The notes under the pieces were generated by a model, which did no database searches, had not been told where the DNA came from, and saw only the letters and a program-made list of their open reading frames with translations. Shown piece after piece: positions 50,797-59,399 of a stretch of 64,000 bases of DNA. The stretch's first letter is position 1. Every line of letters starts with the position of its first letter. The stretch covers positions 3,038,001 to 3,102,000 of the forward strand of contig OY969789.1 in NCBI GenBank assembly GCA_963703085.1, written 5' to 3'. The position numbers and the translations under genes were made by a program. The DNA is from DATAEG01 sp963703085. Its GTDB lineage: Bacteria > Actinomycetota > Actinomycetes > Mycobacteriales > Jatrophihabitantaceae.

Positions 50797-50988
50797 GTAA
50801 CCGTCGGTTGGGCCGGGGGTCCTTCGACGCGAGGGCCAGCGTCCGGTTACGGTGGTGACGGCTCAGCAAGCAGCCGCCATGTCCCGTCGAGGCAGTGGCA
50901 GAGCGGGCCGAATCCGTCGCCGAGCTCCACCAGGTGCAGCGTCCGATGCCCGCGTGGTATCTCGAACCGCACCGCCCTTCGGGCTCCC

Positions 50989-51852
50989 GTGACCGAACGA
51001 AACGGAGCATCGGTGAACCAGCCAGCGCAGCAGCAGGATCCGCCCGGTACGCAGGCCCGCATGACACCGACACCGGACTGTGGCGAGGACTCGTATCGCG
51101 GGTCGGGAAAGTTGTCCGGAAAGAAGGCAGTGATCACCGGCGCCGACAGCGGCATCGGCCGAGCCGTCGCCATCGCCTTCGCCCGGGAGGGCGCCGACGT
51201 GTTGATCTCGTACCTGAACGAGCACGAGGACGCGCGCGACACCGCGCGGCTCGTCGAGGAAGCCGGCCGACGAGCGGTACTGGTCAGCGGGGACTTGGCC
51301 GATCCGCAGCACTGCCGCGACATCATTGCCCGCGCAGTCGAGGAATTCGGCGCGGTGGACGTGCTGGTGAACAACGCCGCGTACCAGATGACGCGCGAGT
51401 CCCTGGCCGAGGTGCCCGACGAGGAGTGGGACCACACCATCGCGACCAATCTCTCCGCGATGTTCCACCTCTGCAAGGCAGCCGTCCCGCACATGTCAGC
51501 GGGGTCGTCCATCATCGGTAGCTCGTCGGTGAACTCCGACATGCCCTCACCGACACTGGCCCCGTACGCGGTGACCAAGGCCGGCATCGCCAACTTCTGC
51601 GCCAGCCTTGCCCAACTGCTCGGCCCGCAGGGCATCCGAGTGAACAGCGTGGCCCCCGGGCCGATCTGGACACCGCTGATCCCGGCCACCATGCCACCGG
51701 AGAAGGTGGAGTCCTTCGGCAGCGACACCCCGTTGGGACGCGCCGGCCAGCCCGCCGAGCTCGCTCCGGTCTACGTGTTGCTGGCCAGTGACGACGGCAG
51801 CTATGTCTCCGGCGCTCGGGTCGCGGTGACCGGCGGCCGGCCGGTGCTCTGA
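50989..51852 (+). CDS. SDR family oxidoreductase (general stress YhxC/GSP39 type)
   Basis: A 287-residue short-chain dehydrogenase. It has the long N-terminal extension of the stress-SDR group (PGTQARMTPTPDCGEDSYRGSGKLSGKKAVITG), the cofactor motif TGADSGIGRAVAIAFAREGAD, NNAAYQM, catalytic Ser in IIGSSSVN, and Tyr-x3-Lys in YAVTKAG. The C-terminus ends YVSGARVAVTGGRPVL. GTG 50989 start. It is the intact counterpart to the broken SDR at 30.5 kb. Substrate unknown. Confidence 0.9.
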   Translation: MTERNGASVNQPAQQQDPPGTQARMTPTPDCGEDSYRGSGKLSGKKAVITGADSGIGRAVAIAFAREGADVLISYLNEHEDARDTARLVEEAGRRAVLVSGDLADPQHCRDIIARAVEEFGAVDVLVNNAAYQMTRESLAEVPDEEWDHTIATNLSAMFHLCKAAVPHMSAGSSIIGSSSVNSDMPSPTLAPYAVTKAGIANFCASLAQLLGPQGIRVNSVAPGPIWTPLIPATMPPEKVESFGSDTPLGRAGQPAELAPVYVLLASDDGSYVSGARVAVTGGRPVL

Positions 51853-51909
51853 GCGCACCCGGCCCAGCTGCAGCGGTACCGCCCACGGCGCACTTCCGTC
51901 GGGCAAGAT

Positions 51910-52797
51910 GTGGACGTGGATCTGGCGTCGGTCGCAGACGAGTTGTACGGCCTTGCCCCGGAGGAGTTCACCGCGGCGCGGGCCGGGCACGAGAAGGCGG
52001 CCAAGCAGGCCGGTGAGGATGAACTGGCTGCGCAGATCCACGCATTGACCAAGCCGAACCGGGTGGCGTGGTTGGCCAACCAGCTGGCCCGGGAGCGGGC
52101 CGACGAGATCCAACCGTTGCTCGAACTCGGGGAGGGATTGCGCCGGGCGACCAAGTCGCTGTCCGGCGATCAGCTCCGGGAGCTGACCCAGCAGCGCCAC
52201 GAGCTGGTGTACGCGCTGGTGCAGGAGGCGACCCGGCTGGCCCGTGCCGCCGGACATCAGGTGAGCGGCGACACCACTCGCGGCCTGGAGGACACGCTGC
52301 ATGCGGCCTTGGCGGATCCCGCCGCGGCCGATGAGCTGGCTGCCGGCCGGCTGGCCCGAGGTTTGCAGCGAACCGGCTTCGAGACCGAGTCGACGCAGCG
52401 CGCACCGGCACAGACGGCGAAGCCCGCCAAGCGGGGCCGCGGCGCCGGGGCAGGCAAGGACGCCGGCTCGACGCAGCGCCGCCGCGCGGAGCAGCTGCAG
52501 CGCGCCGATCGTGATCTGCAGCGCGCCCAGGAGGCCGCCGACGAGGCCGGCCAGGCGCGCGATGAGGCAGGCACCCGGGCCGAGGACGCCGAGGCAGCGG
52601 AGCAGTCGGCCGGCGACGAGGTCGAGCGGCTGACCAAGGAGCTGGACGCGGCGACCGAGGCGCACCGCCGCGCCGAACGAGATGCCCGGCGAGCGCGCAC
52701 CTCGTTCGACCGCGCCGACCGGGCCGTGCGCGACGCCGACCGGCGGGTCGCGGATGCCACCGAACGCCGGGATCGATTGGCAGCCGAACCCGGCTGA
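51910..52797 (+). CDS. coiled-coil protein of unknown function
   Basis: A 295-residue protein from GTG 51910. Residues 1-130 are helical with a recurring actinobacterial start (DVDLASVADELYGLAPEEFTAARAGHEKAAKQAG, LTKPNRVAWLANQLARE). An Ala/Lys/Arg-rich linker follows (about 155-190). Residues 195-293 form a long charged coiled coil (RRRAEQLQRADRDLQRAQEAADEA ... RRADRRVADATERRDRLAAEP). It lies immediately before ku on the same strand (31 bp), so a role in DNA end-joining is possible but unproven. Confidence 0.75.
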   Translation: MDVDLASVADELYGLAPEEFTAARAGHEKAAKQAGEDELAAQIHALTKPNRVAWLANQLARERADEIQPLLELGEGLRRATKSLSGDQLRELTQQRHELVYALVQEATRLARAAGHQVSGDTTRGLEDTLHAALADPAAADELAAGRLARGLQRTGFETESTQRAPAQTAKPAKRGRGAGAGKDAGSTQRRRAEQLQRADRDLQRAQEAADEAGQARDEAGTRAEDAEAAEQSAGDEVERLTKELDAATEAHRRAERDARRARTSFDRADRAVRDADRRVADATERRDRLAAEPG

Positions 52798-52828
52798 CCG
52801 ACCAGCTCAGCACTTCGAGGAGGCGGGC

Positions 52829-53794
52829 ATGGCCCGAGCGATTTGGACAGGCGTCATCACGTTCGGTCTGGTCAGCGTCCCGGTCGGGCTCTACACCGCC
52901 ACCGAGGAGCACGAGCCGTCGTTCCACCAGTTCCAGGAAGGCACCCAGGACCGGATCCGGTACAAGCGGGTCAATGAGCGGACCGGACGGGAAGTCGACT
53001 ACGACCGCATCGTGAAGGGCGCCGACGTCGGCGGTGGGAAGTACGTGATGATCACGGACGAGGATCTCGAGTCCATCGCACCCGGTCGCTCGCGGTCGCT
53101 GGACATCAGCGGTTTCGTCGACATCGACGACATCGACCCCATCCACTACAACAAGGCGTACTACCTCGCACCGGCCGGCGACGAGTCCAAACGCACCTAC
53201 GCGCTGTTGCGCGACGCGATGGCCGATGCGAATCGGGCCGGCATCGCCTCCTTCGTCATGCACGGCAAGGAGCATCTGGCCGCCATCCGGGCCGACGGCA
53301 ATGTGCTGGTCCTGGAAACGCTGTTCTTCGCCGATGAGGTACGCAATCCGAAAGAGGTGTTGGACGGGCTGCCCGGCAAGGTGAGTTTTCGCGGCCAGGA
53401 GCTGAAGATGGCCAAGCAGCTGGTCACGTCGATGGCAACCGACTGGCGCCCAGCTCGCTACCGCGACACCTATACCGACCGGGTCAACGACCTCATCAGC
53501 TCGAAGCGCAAGGGCACCGAGTTCGAGCCTGCCGACGAGGCACCCGGTGCGACCAATGTCGTCGACCTGATGGACGCGCTGCGCCGCAGCGTCGAGTCCG
53601 CGGGCTCCGGCCGCGCACAGCGAAGCGGCGCCAAGAAGACCGCGGCGAAGAAGAACACAACCAAGCGGAGCACGACCAAGAAGAGCGCAGCGGCCAAGAA
53701 GAGCGCAGGCGCCAAGAAGAGCGCGACCAAGAAGGGCGCAGGCGCCAAGAAGAGCGCAGGCGCCAAGAAGAGCACGGCCAAGAAGGCTTCCTGA
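52829..53794 (+). CDS. ku: Ku DNA end-binding protein with lysine-rich tail
   Basis: A 321-residue bacterial Ku that binds double-strand breaks for non-homologous end joining. The Ku core spans 1-255 (MARAIWTGVITFGLVSVPVGLY, FHQFQEGTQDRIRYKRVNERTGREVDYDRIVKG, ADGNVLVLETLFFADEVR, QLVTSMATDWRPARYRDTY). The last 65 residues are a Lys/Ala/Ser-Gly repeat tail (KKSAGAKKSATKKGAGAKK), known in actinobacterial Ku proteins to aid DNA bridging. ATG 52829 follows GAGGAGGCGGG. The partner ligase LigD is not in the window. Confidence 0.95.
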   Translation: MARAIWTGVITFGLVSVPVGLYTATEEHEPSFHQFQEGTQDRIRYKRVNERTGREVDYDRIVKGADVGGGKYVMITDEDLESIAPGRSRSLDISGFVDIDDIDPIHYNKAYYLAPAGDESKRTYALLRDAMADANRAGIASFVMHGKEHLAAIRADGNVLVLETLFFADEVRNPKEVLDGLPGKVSFRGQELKMAKQLVTSMATDWRPARYRDTYTDRVNDLISSKRKGTEFEPADEAPGATNVVDLMDALRRSVESAGSGRAQRSGAKKTAAKKNTTKRSTTKKSAAAKKSAGAKKSATKKGAGAKKSAGAKKSTAKKAS

Positions 53795-53848
53795 CCCCGA
53801 GCCAGACCGCTGCGGGTGCGTCGGGCCGACGCGGCAAAGGGACGCAGG

Positions 53849-54556
53849 TCAGCTGATGGTCGCGCCGAAAAGATGCCCGACGCCGTAGGTGACCAGCGCG
53901 GACACCAGGCCGAGCAGCAGTTGACGGCCGCCGGCGTACCACCACGCCCTGGTGGTGAACCGGGCCGTGATGGCACCGGTGACGAACAGGCCGGTCAAGG
54001 CGAGTACGGCGGCGATCGCCAGTTGTTTGCTGCCGAAGAGAAATGGCAGCAGAGGCAGGAAGGCGCCGACCGAGAAGGAGACGAACGACGAGCCGGCCGC
54101 CAATCGCGGATCCGGCAAGTCGTGGATATCGACGCCGAGTTCCTCCTGGGCGTGTACCTCCAGCGCTCGGTCGGGATTGACCGACAGCTGCTCGGAGACC
54201 CGGTGAGCGAGCTCCGGCTCGACGCCACGGGCGATGTAGACCTCGGCCAGCTCGGCGACCTCGGCCGCCCTGTTGTGCCGCAGCTCGTGTCGTTCTATCT
54301 CGACCTCGGCCTGCATCGACTCGTTCTGGCTGCGCACGGAGATGTACTCGCCGGTGCCCATCGAGAACGCGCCGCCGATCAGCCCGGCGACTCCGGCCAG
54401 CACCACGGGCTTGGCCGTGGACGATGCGGCGGCAACGCCGGCGACCAGCGCAAAGTTCGAGACCAGTCCGTCCACGACGCCGAACACGGTCGGCCGCAGC
54501 CAGCCGCCGGTCACGTCCCGGTGCTCGTGACCTACCACATGCTCCTCGCCAGACAC
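53849..54556 (-). CDS. VIT1/CCC1-family iron/manganese transporter
   Basis: A 235-residue membrane protein. The VIT pattern is clear: the first helix starts after REHR-type GGWLRPTVFGVVDGLVSNFALVAGV, then GGAFSMGTGEYISVRSQNE, a cytosolic metal-binding insert rich in Glu and His (residues about 80-150), SSFVSFSVGAFLPLLPFLF and the terminal RQLLLGLVSALVTYGVGHLFG. Bacterial members probably export or sequester Fe(II)/Mn(II). It is convergent with ku and divergent from the Nif3-like gene. Confidence 0.9.
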   Translation of the reverse strand: MSGEEHVVGHEHRDVTGGWLRPTVFGVVDGLVSNFALVAGVAAASSTAKPVVLAGVAGLIGGAFSMGTGEYISVRSQNESMQAEVEIERHELRHNRAAEVAELAEVYIARGVEPELAHRVSEQLSVNPDRALEVHAQEELGVDIHDLPDPRLAAGSSFVSFSVGAFLPLLPFLFGSKQLAIAAVLALTGLFVTGAITARFTTRAWWYAGGRQLLLGLVSALVTYGVGHLFGATIS

Positions 54557-54621
54557 GCTCCGAGCGTAGAAGGCAACGGCCTGCGGGGATCTCGGCAGGG
54601 TCGCCTAACCGCGCCGGTAGC

Positions 54622-55803
54622 GTGGCCTCCGTGGTCGCACTCGCCGAGGTCGTAGCTGCGATGGAGGACTGGTTCGAGCCGTCCTGGGCCGAGGACTGGG
54701 ACGCCGTCGGCCTGGTCTGCGGCGATCCGGCCGAATCGGTCTCTCGAGTGCACCTGGCCGTCGACTGTGTCCCGGACACGATCGAGGAGGCCCGCAGCGA
54801 GGGCGCGCAGCTGTTGCTCACCCATCACCCGCTGCTGCTCGGTGGTGTCACCACGGTCGGTGGGCACACCACCAAGGGCGCAATGGTGCACCGCCTGGTC
54901 AGGGAAGGCATCGCGCTTTACGTCGCACACACCAACGCCGATGTCGCCGCCCCAGGTGTGTCCGACGCGCTGGCGGAGCGGATCGGTCTGACTGCCATCC
55001 GTCCGCTGGTCGGCACCGTCAGCGAGCCGCTGTACAAGATCGTGGTATTCGTCCCCGAGGCGCAGGCCGAGGTGATGATCGACGAGCTCGCCGCGGCCGG
55101 CGCCGGACAGCTCGGTAGCTACGACCGCTGCGCCTGGACCGGGACCGGGGTCGGCACGTTCCGCCCGGGCCCGGACGCCACGCCGGCGATCGGCGCCGCC
55201 GGCGCGATCGAGCGGGTGGCCGAGGCACGGGTGGAAATGGTGCTGCCGCCGAGCGCTCTGGCCGCGGTCATTGCCGCGATGCGAGCTGCCCATCCGTACG
55301 AGGAGCCGGCCTTCGACGTGCTCGCCCATGTTCCGTTGCCCACGGGTCGAGGCACCGGCCGCATCGGGGAGCTGAGCGAACCGGCCACGTTGGCACAGTT
55401 CGCAGCGCAGGTTGCGCAGCGGTTGCCCGCGACGGTCTGGGGAGTGCGCATCGCCGGCCGACCGGATCGGCAGGTGTTCCGGGTTGCGGTGTGTGGCGGC
55501 TCCGGCGCCGCCTACATCGAGCAAGCCCGGGCGAGCGGGGCGGACGCCTTCGTCACCGCGGATCTGAAGCACCACACGGCCATTGAAGCGGTCACCGAGC
55601 GCGGCCGGAACGCGATGGCGCTCATCGACGCGTCGCACTGGGCCACCGAAGCACCGTGGCTCGATGCGGTGGCCATCGCTCTGCGCGTTCGGTTCGGCAC
55701 TACGGTGGACGTCAGCGTGTCCCGGTTGGTCACCGATCCGTGGACGCTGCACCGCCCGTCGCCCGCCCCCGGCATCCACCCACCCACCCCACCGGCAACC
55801 TGA
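54622..55803 (+). CDS. Nif3-like dinuclear metal-centre protein
   Basis: A 393-residue Nif3/DUF34 (GTP cyclohydrolase I type 2-like) protein. The metal-binding parts are DWDAVGLVCGDP, QLLLTHHPLLLGGV, YVAHTNADVAAPGVSDALAERIGL and near the C-terminus DLKHHTAIEAVTERGRNAMALIDASHWATE. A PII-like insert (AHPYEEPAFDVL) sits in the middle, as in the long form. GTG 54622 is a likely leaderless start (TAGCGT just upstream); GTG 54631 is also possible. It leads the Nif3 / Zn-ribbon / RNase HI trio conserved in actinobacteria. Confidence 0.9.
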   Translation: MASVVALAEVVAAMEDWFEPSWAEDWDAVGLVCGDPAESVSRVHLAVDCVPDTIEEARSEGAQLLLTHHPLLLGGVTTVGGHTTKGAMVHRLVREGIALYVAHTNADVAAPGVSDALAERIGLTAIRPLVGTVSEPLYKIVVFVPEAQAEVMIDELAAAGAGQLGSYDRCAWTGTGVGTFRPGPDATPAIGAAGAIERVAEARVEMVLPPSALAAVIAAMRAAHPYEEPAFDVLAHVPLPTGRGTGRIGELSEPATLAQFAAQVAQRLPATVWGVRIAGRPDRQVFRVAVCGGSGAAYIEQARASGADAFVTADLKHHTAIEAVTERGRNAMALIDASHWATEAPWLDAVAIALRVRFGTTVDVSVSRLVTDPWTLHRPSPAPGIHPPTPPAT

Positions 55804-55824
55804 ATAGAGCGTGACTCCCGAACA

Positions 55825-56565
55825 GTGAACGCCGATCCCGCCGCACAACTGGCATTGCTCAGCCTGCAAGGCATCGACTCCCAGCTCGCGCAGCTGGCCC
55901 ATCGCCGCAAGACATTGCCCTCCTTGGCGGTGCTGGCCGACTGCCAGAAGCGGGCACAGGAATTGCACTCCCGCACTGTCGAGCTGAGCACAGCGCTGAA
56001 GGACATCGCCACCGAGCAATCCCGGATGGAAGCCGACATCGACATGGTGCGCCAGCGCGAGACGCGCGATCAGCGTCGTCTCGACTCCGGCGGTATCCCC
56101 GCCAAGGAGCTCACCGGACTGGAGCACGAGCTCGAGACGCTGAAGCGGCGGCAGGCGGCCCTGGAGGACGAGGCGCTGGAGATCATGGAGCAGCGCGAGA
56201 TCGTCGAGAACGACCTGGCCGGCGCGCAAGCTGCCGAGGCCCAGATCGCCGACCAGCGGGCCGCCGCTGAGGCCGAACGAGATGCGGCGTTCGCCGAGAT
56301 CGACGCGATCGTGCAGGCCAAGCAGTCCGAGCGGCAGCCGCTGGCAGCAACGATCCCGGCCGGCCTCATCGAGATGTACGACAAGATCCGCGCTGCCCAC
56401 GACGGCGTCGGAGCGGCGGCGCTGAAGCAGCGCCGGTGCGAAGGGTGCCGGATCGAGCTGGCCGGCAGTGAGCTCAACGCGGTCCGGGGCGCGGCCGCTG
56501 ACGACGTGGTGCGCTGCGACAACTGCCGCCGCATCCTGGTACGTACGCCCGAGTCCGGGCTGTGA
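55825..56565 (+). CDS. coiled-coil zinc-ribbon protein (C4-type)
   Basis: A 246-residue protein. Residues 1-175 form a long antiparallel coiled coil (QLALLSLQGIDSQLAQLAHRRKTLP, LTGLEHELETLKRRQAALEDEALEIMEQREIVENDL). The C-terminal zinc ribbon is formed by RRCEGC and RCDNCRRILVR. The family (zf-RING_7/CT398-like) lies beside Nif3 and RNase HI genes in many actinobacteria. Function is unsettled; a role in nucleic-acid or sigma-factor binding has been proposed. GTG start 55825; the stop overlaps the next start by 4 bp. Confidence 0.88.
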   Translation: MNADPAAQLALLSLQGIDSQLAQLAHRRKTLPSLAVLADCQKRAQELHSRTVELSTALKDIATEQSRMEADIDMVRQRETRDQRRLDSGGIPAKELTGLEHELETLKRRQAALEDEALEIMEQREIVENDLAGAQAAEAQIADQRAAAEAERDAAFAEIDAIVQAKQSERQPLAATIPAGLIEMYDKIRAAHDGVGAAALKQRRCEGCRIELAGSELNAVRGAAADDVVRCDNCRRILVRTPESGL

Positions 56566-57575
56566 GCACCGAACCTTTCCGCAGCGGTCACATGTCGGTC
56601 GTCGTCGAGGCGGACGGCGGTTCGCGCGGCAACCCTGGGCCGGCCGGCTTCGGCGCCGTCGTGATGGATGCGGTGACCCGTGAGGTGCTGGCCGAACGGT
56701 CCGAGTCGATCGGTATCGCGACCAACAACGTCGCCGAATACCGCGGTCTGATCGCCGGGCTCACCGCCGCACTCGAACTGGGCGCCGTGCAGGTCGCGGT
56801 GCGGATGGACTCCAAGCTCGTGGTGGAGCAGATGTCCGGGCGCTGGCAGGTGAAGCACCCGGACATGCGGCCACTGGCCCGGGAGGCGAACGAGCTGCGT
56901 CGGAAGCTCGACGACATCACGTTCGAATGGATCCCGCGGGAGCTCAACAAGCACGCCGATAGGTTGGCCAACGAGGCGATGGATGCCGCCGCCGGCGCGC
57001 CCGGCCGCCGGCCGGCGAAGGCAGCGCCTCGCACAGAGCCGGCCCAGCCGACGCTGCAGGCGTCGAAGGAGGATCTCGCCCATCGGGTGCGCGAGCGTGC
57101 CTTGTTGCGCGGCGAGTTCACGCTGCGTTCCGGTCAGGCAACCGACCACTACTTCGACAAGTACCTCCTCGAGGCCGATCCCGCCCTGCTGCGCGAACTG
57201 GCCGAGGCGATGGTCGGACTGATCCCGGCCGGCGCCGGCCTGCTGGCCGGTCTTGAACTCGGTGGCATCCCGCTGGTCACAGTGCTGAGCCAACTCACGG
57301 GTACCCCGAGCCGCTTCGTCCGCAAGGCGGCCAAGGAGTACGGCACGGCGCAGCAGGTCGAGGGCGGCAGCGTCGCCGGACAACGAGTCGTGCTGATCGA
57401 AGACGTCATCACCAGCGGGGGAGCGGTGCTCGCCGCGGTCGACGTGGTGCGCGCTGCTGGCGGCACGGTCGAGACAGTGGTCTGTCTCATCGACCGCCAG
57501 CAGGGCGCCCGCGCTGCGCTGGCCGGCGCGGGCGTCAGCATCGCCGCGCTGTTCAGCACGTCCGATCTCGGCTGA
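56562..57575 (+). CDS. fused ribonuclease HI and orotate phosphoribosyltransferase
   Basis: A single 337-residue frame. Residues 12-142 are RNase HI, with the four catalytic acids visible as Asp18 (VEADGGSRGNPG), Glu59 (NNVAEYRGL), Asp83 (VRMDSKLVVEQ) and Asp133 (NKHADRLANEAM). A 25-residue Ala/Pro linker follows. Residues 170-337 are a PyrE-type orotate phosphoribosyltransferase (LLRGEFTLRSGQATDHYFDKY, RFVRKAAKEYGT, and the PRPP motif VLIEDVITSGGA at 277-288). In other actinobacteria this RNase HI is usually fused to an acid phosphatase. The GTG start overlaps the Zn-ribbon gene; an internal ATG at 56592 gives a shorter RNase HI. Confidence 0.88.
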   Translation: MSTEPFRSGHMSVVVEADGGSRGNPGPAGFGAVVMDAVTREVLAERSESIGIATNNVAEYRGLIAGLTAALELGAVQVAVRMDSKLVVEQMSGRWQVKHPDMRPLAREANELRRKLDDITFEWIPRELNKHADRLANEAMDAAAGAPGRRPAKAAPRTEPAQPTLQASKEDLAHRVRERALLRGEFTLRSGQATDHYFDKYLLEADPALLRELAEAMVGLIPAGAGLLAGLELGGIPLVTVLSQLTGTPSRFVRKAAKEYGTAQQVEGGSVAGQRVVLIEDVITSGGAVLAAVDVVRAAGGTVETVVCLIDRQQGARAALAGAGVSIAALFSTSDLG

Positions 57576-57610
57576 AGCTGCGCGGCAGAAACTGCTCCGG
57601 CCGGCAGCCG

Positions 57611-58855
57611 TCAGGTTCCGATGATCCGCGCGCTGGCCCACAACGAGACGGTGCTGACGACCAGGATGACGGGCACACTCAACGCGCCATAGAGGTGGAA
57701 CTCACGGGTGCGTGGCTGGAGGTCGGCAGGCAGCAACCGCCGCCACAGCAGCGTGGCCAGCGAGCCGATGTAGGTCAGGTTCGGCCCCACATTCACACCG
57801 ATCAGCACGGCCAATACGGCGATCGGATGGCCGGCCACCAGCGGCGTGAGCACAAGCGTTGCCGGGAGGTTGTTCAGCAGGTTCGCGACGAGGGCGGCGA
57901 CAACCGCGAGGGCGAGCAGCGCAGGTAACGCCGATCCATGCGGGATGGCATGCCGGAGCGCACTGCCCAGGCCGTGGCGGGTCACCCCGTCCACCACGAT
58001 CCCGAGTGCAAAGACGAACGCCAAGAAACCCGGGCTCGCCTCGACGACCATCCGGGTCAGGGTGGTCCGGCGCCGTACCAGTCGGGGCACGCCGAGGAGC
58101 ACCGTGCCGGCCAGCGCGGCCCAGACCGGGGCTATGTGCACGGCGGACGTTCCGGCAAACCCGGCAACGGTCAACGCGATAACCGCGAGGGAGTATCGCG
58201 GCGCCGGCGGCGGCGAGTGCACGGAATGTGCGCTGGCCGGCAAGTCCGCCCGGAAGAACATCCGCAGACCGAGCCATTCCAGGGCACTGGCACCCAGCCA
58301 CGGAAGCAGCATCAACGCGGTGAACCGACCGAACGACAAACCGGCTGCGCCGAAGGCCAAGAGGTTGGTCAGATTCGACACCGGCAACAGCAACGATCCG
58401 GAGTTGGCCAACTGCGTGCAGGCATAGGCGTGCGGCCGGGCCGGGACGCGCAGGTAGCGCGCCGTCTGCACGACGACCGGAGTCAGCAGCACCACTGTCG
58501 CGTCGAGAGTCAGTACAGCAGTCACCAGCGCGGCCAGCGCCACCACCAGCACCAGCAGCCGTCTCGGCCGGCCGCGGCTGCGCTGCGCGCTCAGCGCCGC
58601 CAAGTACTCGAACACGCCGGCTTCCGCAGCAAGGTGACCCAGCACCAGGATGGCGGCTAGGAAACCGACCGTCGGGCCGAGCTCCCGGAGTGTGCGCCAC
58701 GCAGCGTCCCGCGGGACGATCCCGGTCAGCACCACCAACGCTGCGGCTGGGACGGCTACGCACCCGGCCAGCAGGCCGCCTGGCCGAGTCGCGACCACGC
58801 CGAGGCAGGCGATCAACAAGACGATCGATGTCGTCTCCGCCAGCCAGCCAGCCAC
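57611..58855 (-). CDS. SLC13/ArsB-type ion transporter
   Basis: A 414-residue membrane protein with about 11-12 helices, of the ion-transporter (ArsB/NhaD/DASS) superfamily. Visible are ILVLGHLAAEAGVFEYLAAL, LVTAVLTLDATVVLLTPVVV, the QLANSGSLLLPVSNLTNLLAFG signature, and the mirrored repeat VVAALVANLLNNLPATLVLTPLV with GVNVGPNLTYIGSLATLLW. These two clamshell motifs bind the anion and sodium in the superfamily. The substrate may be arsenite, sulfate or a dicarboxylate. GTG 58855 is inferred; the open frame further upstream crosses the rnpB region. Confidence 0.82.
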   Translation of the reverse strand: MAGWLAETTSIVLLIACLGVVATRPGGLLAGCVAVPAAALVVLTGIVPRDAAWRTLRELGPTVGFLAAILVLGHLAAEAGVFEYLAALSAQRSRGRPRRLLVLVVALAALVTAVLTLDATVVLLTPVVVQTARYLRVPARPHAYACTQLANSGSLLLPVSNLTNLLAFGAAGLSFGRFTALMLLPWLGASALEWLGLRMFFRADLPASAHSVHSPPPAPRYSLAVIALTVAGFAGTSAVHIAPVWAALAGTVLLGVPRLVRRRTTLTRMVVEASPGFLAFVFALGIVVDGVTRHGLGSALRHAIPHGSALPALLALAVVAALVANLLNNLPATLVLTPLVAGHPIAVLAVLIGVNVGPNLTYIGSLATLLWRRLLPADLQPRTREFHLYGALSVPVILVVSTVSLWASARIIGT

Positions 58856-58967
58856 GAGCGCGCACGCTACAGAGCAAGCCGAGCCATGATGTGCACGGTG
58901 CCGATGCAGGTCAGGCACGACGCCGACGGCATTACGCCGGATGAAAAAGGCACTACGCTCATAGCGC

Positions 58968-59382
58968 GGCGGACGAGCCGACCGGGCGGCCGCGTCACCA
59001 CCGAGAGGTGGTGCCGAGGAAAGTCCGGGCTCCACAGGGCAGGGTGGTTGCTAACGGCAACCCGGGGTGACCCGCGGGACAGTGCCACAGAAAACAAACC
59101 GCCGTCGACGCGAGTCGGCGGTAAGGGTGAAACGGTGGTGTAAGAGACCACCAGCGTTCCGGGTGACCGGATCGGCTAGGTAAACCCCACCCGGAGCAAG
59201 GTCGAGAAGGTGTCGCGGTCTTCGGACCACGTCACTGCGCAGACGTTCGAGGGCGGCCCGCCCGAGTCTGCGGGTAGACCGCTCGAGCGTGTCGGCAACG
59301 GCACGCCTAGATGGATGGTCGCCCCTCGCACCGCCTCGGCGGTGCGAGGACAGGACCCGGCTTATAGGTCGACTCGTCCGCT
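58968..59382 (+). ncRNA. rnpB: RNase P RNA (type A)
   Basis: About 415 nt. The 5' P1 strand GCGGACGAGCCGACC pairs with GGTCGACTCGTCCGC at 59367-59381. The conserved P4 strand GAGGAAAGTCCGGGCTCC (about 59017) matches the 3' ACAGGACCCGGCTTATAG. Other universal parts are ACAGTGCCACAGAAAAC, GGGTGAAACGGTGG, GTAAGAGACCACC and GGTAAACCCCACCCGGAGCA. A promoter-like TTACGC, 16 bp, TACGCT (58932-58959) lies just upstream. It is the catalytic RNA that matures tRNA 5' ends. Confidence 0.96.
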
Positions 59383-59399
59383 GTCTTCCTGATCGCTGT

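Noticed and set aside
50847..50972. A 41-codon minus-strand frame (VRFEIPRGHRTLHLVELGDGF...) between the membrane protein and the SDR
   Set aside because: Codon pattern looks plausible, but there is no ribosome site, family or conserved context; kept only as a note that this 190-bp gap has no supported gene.
51547..52665. A 372-codon minus-strand frame opposite the SDR and coiled-coil genes
   Set aside because: Leu/Gly/Arg-rich antisense frame with no domain, crossing two better-supported genes.
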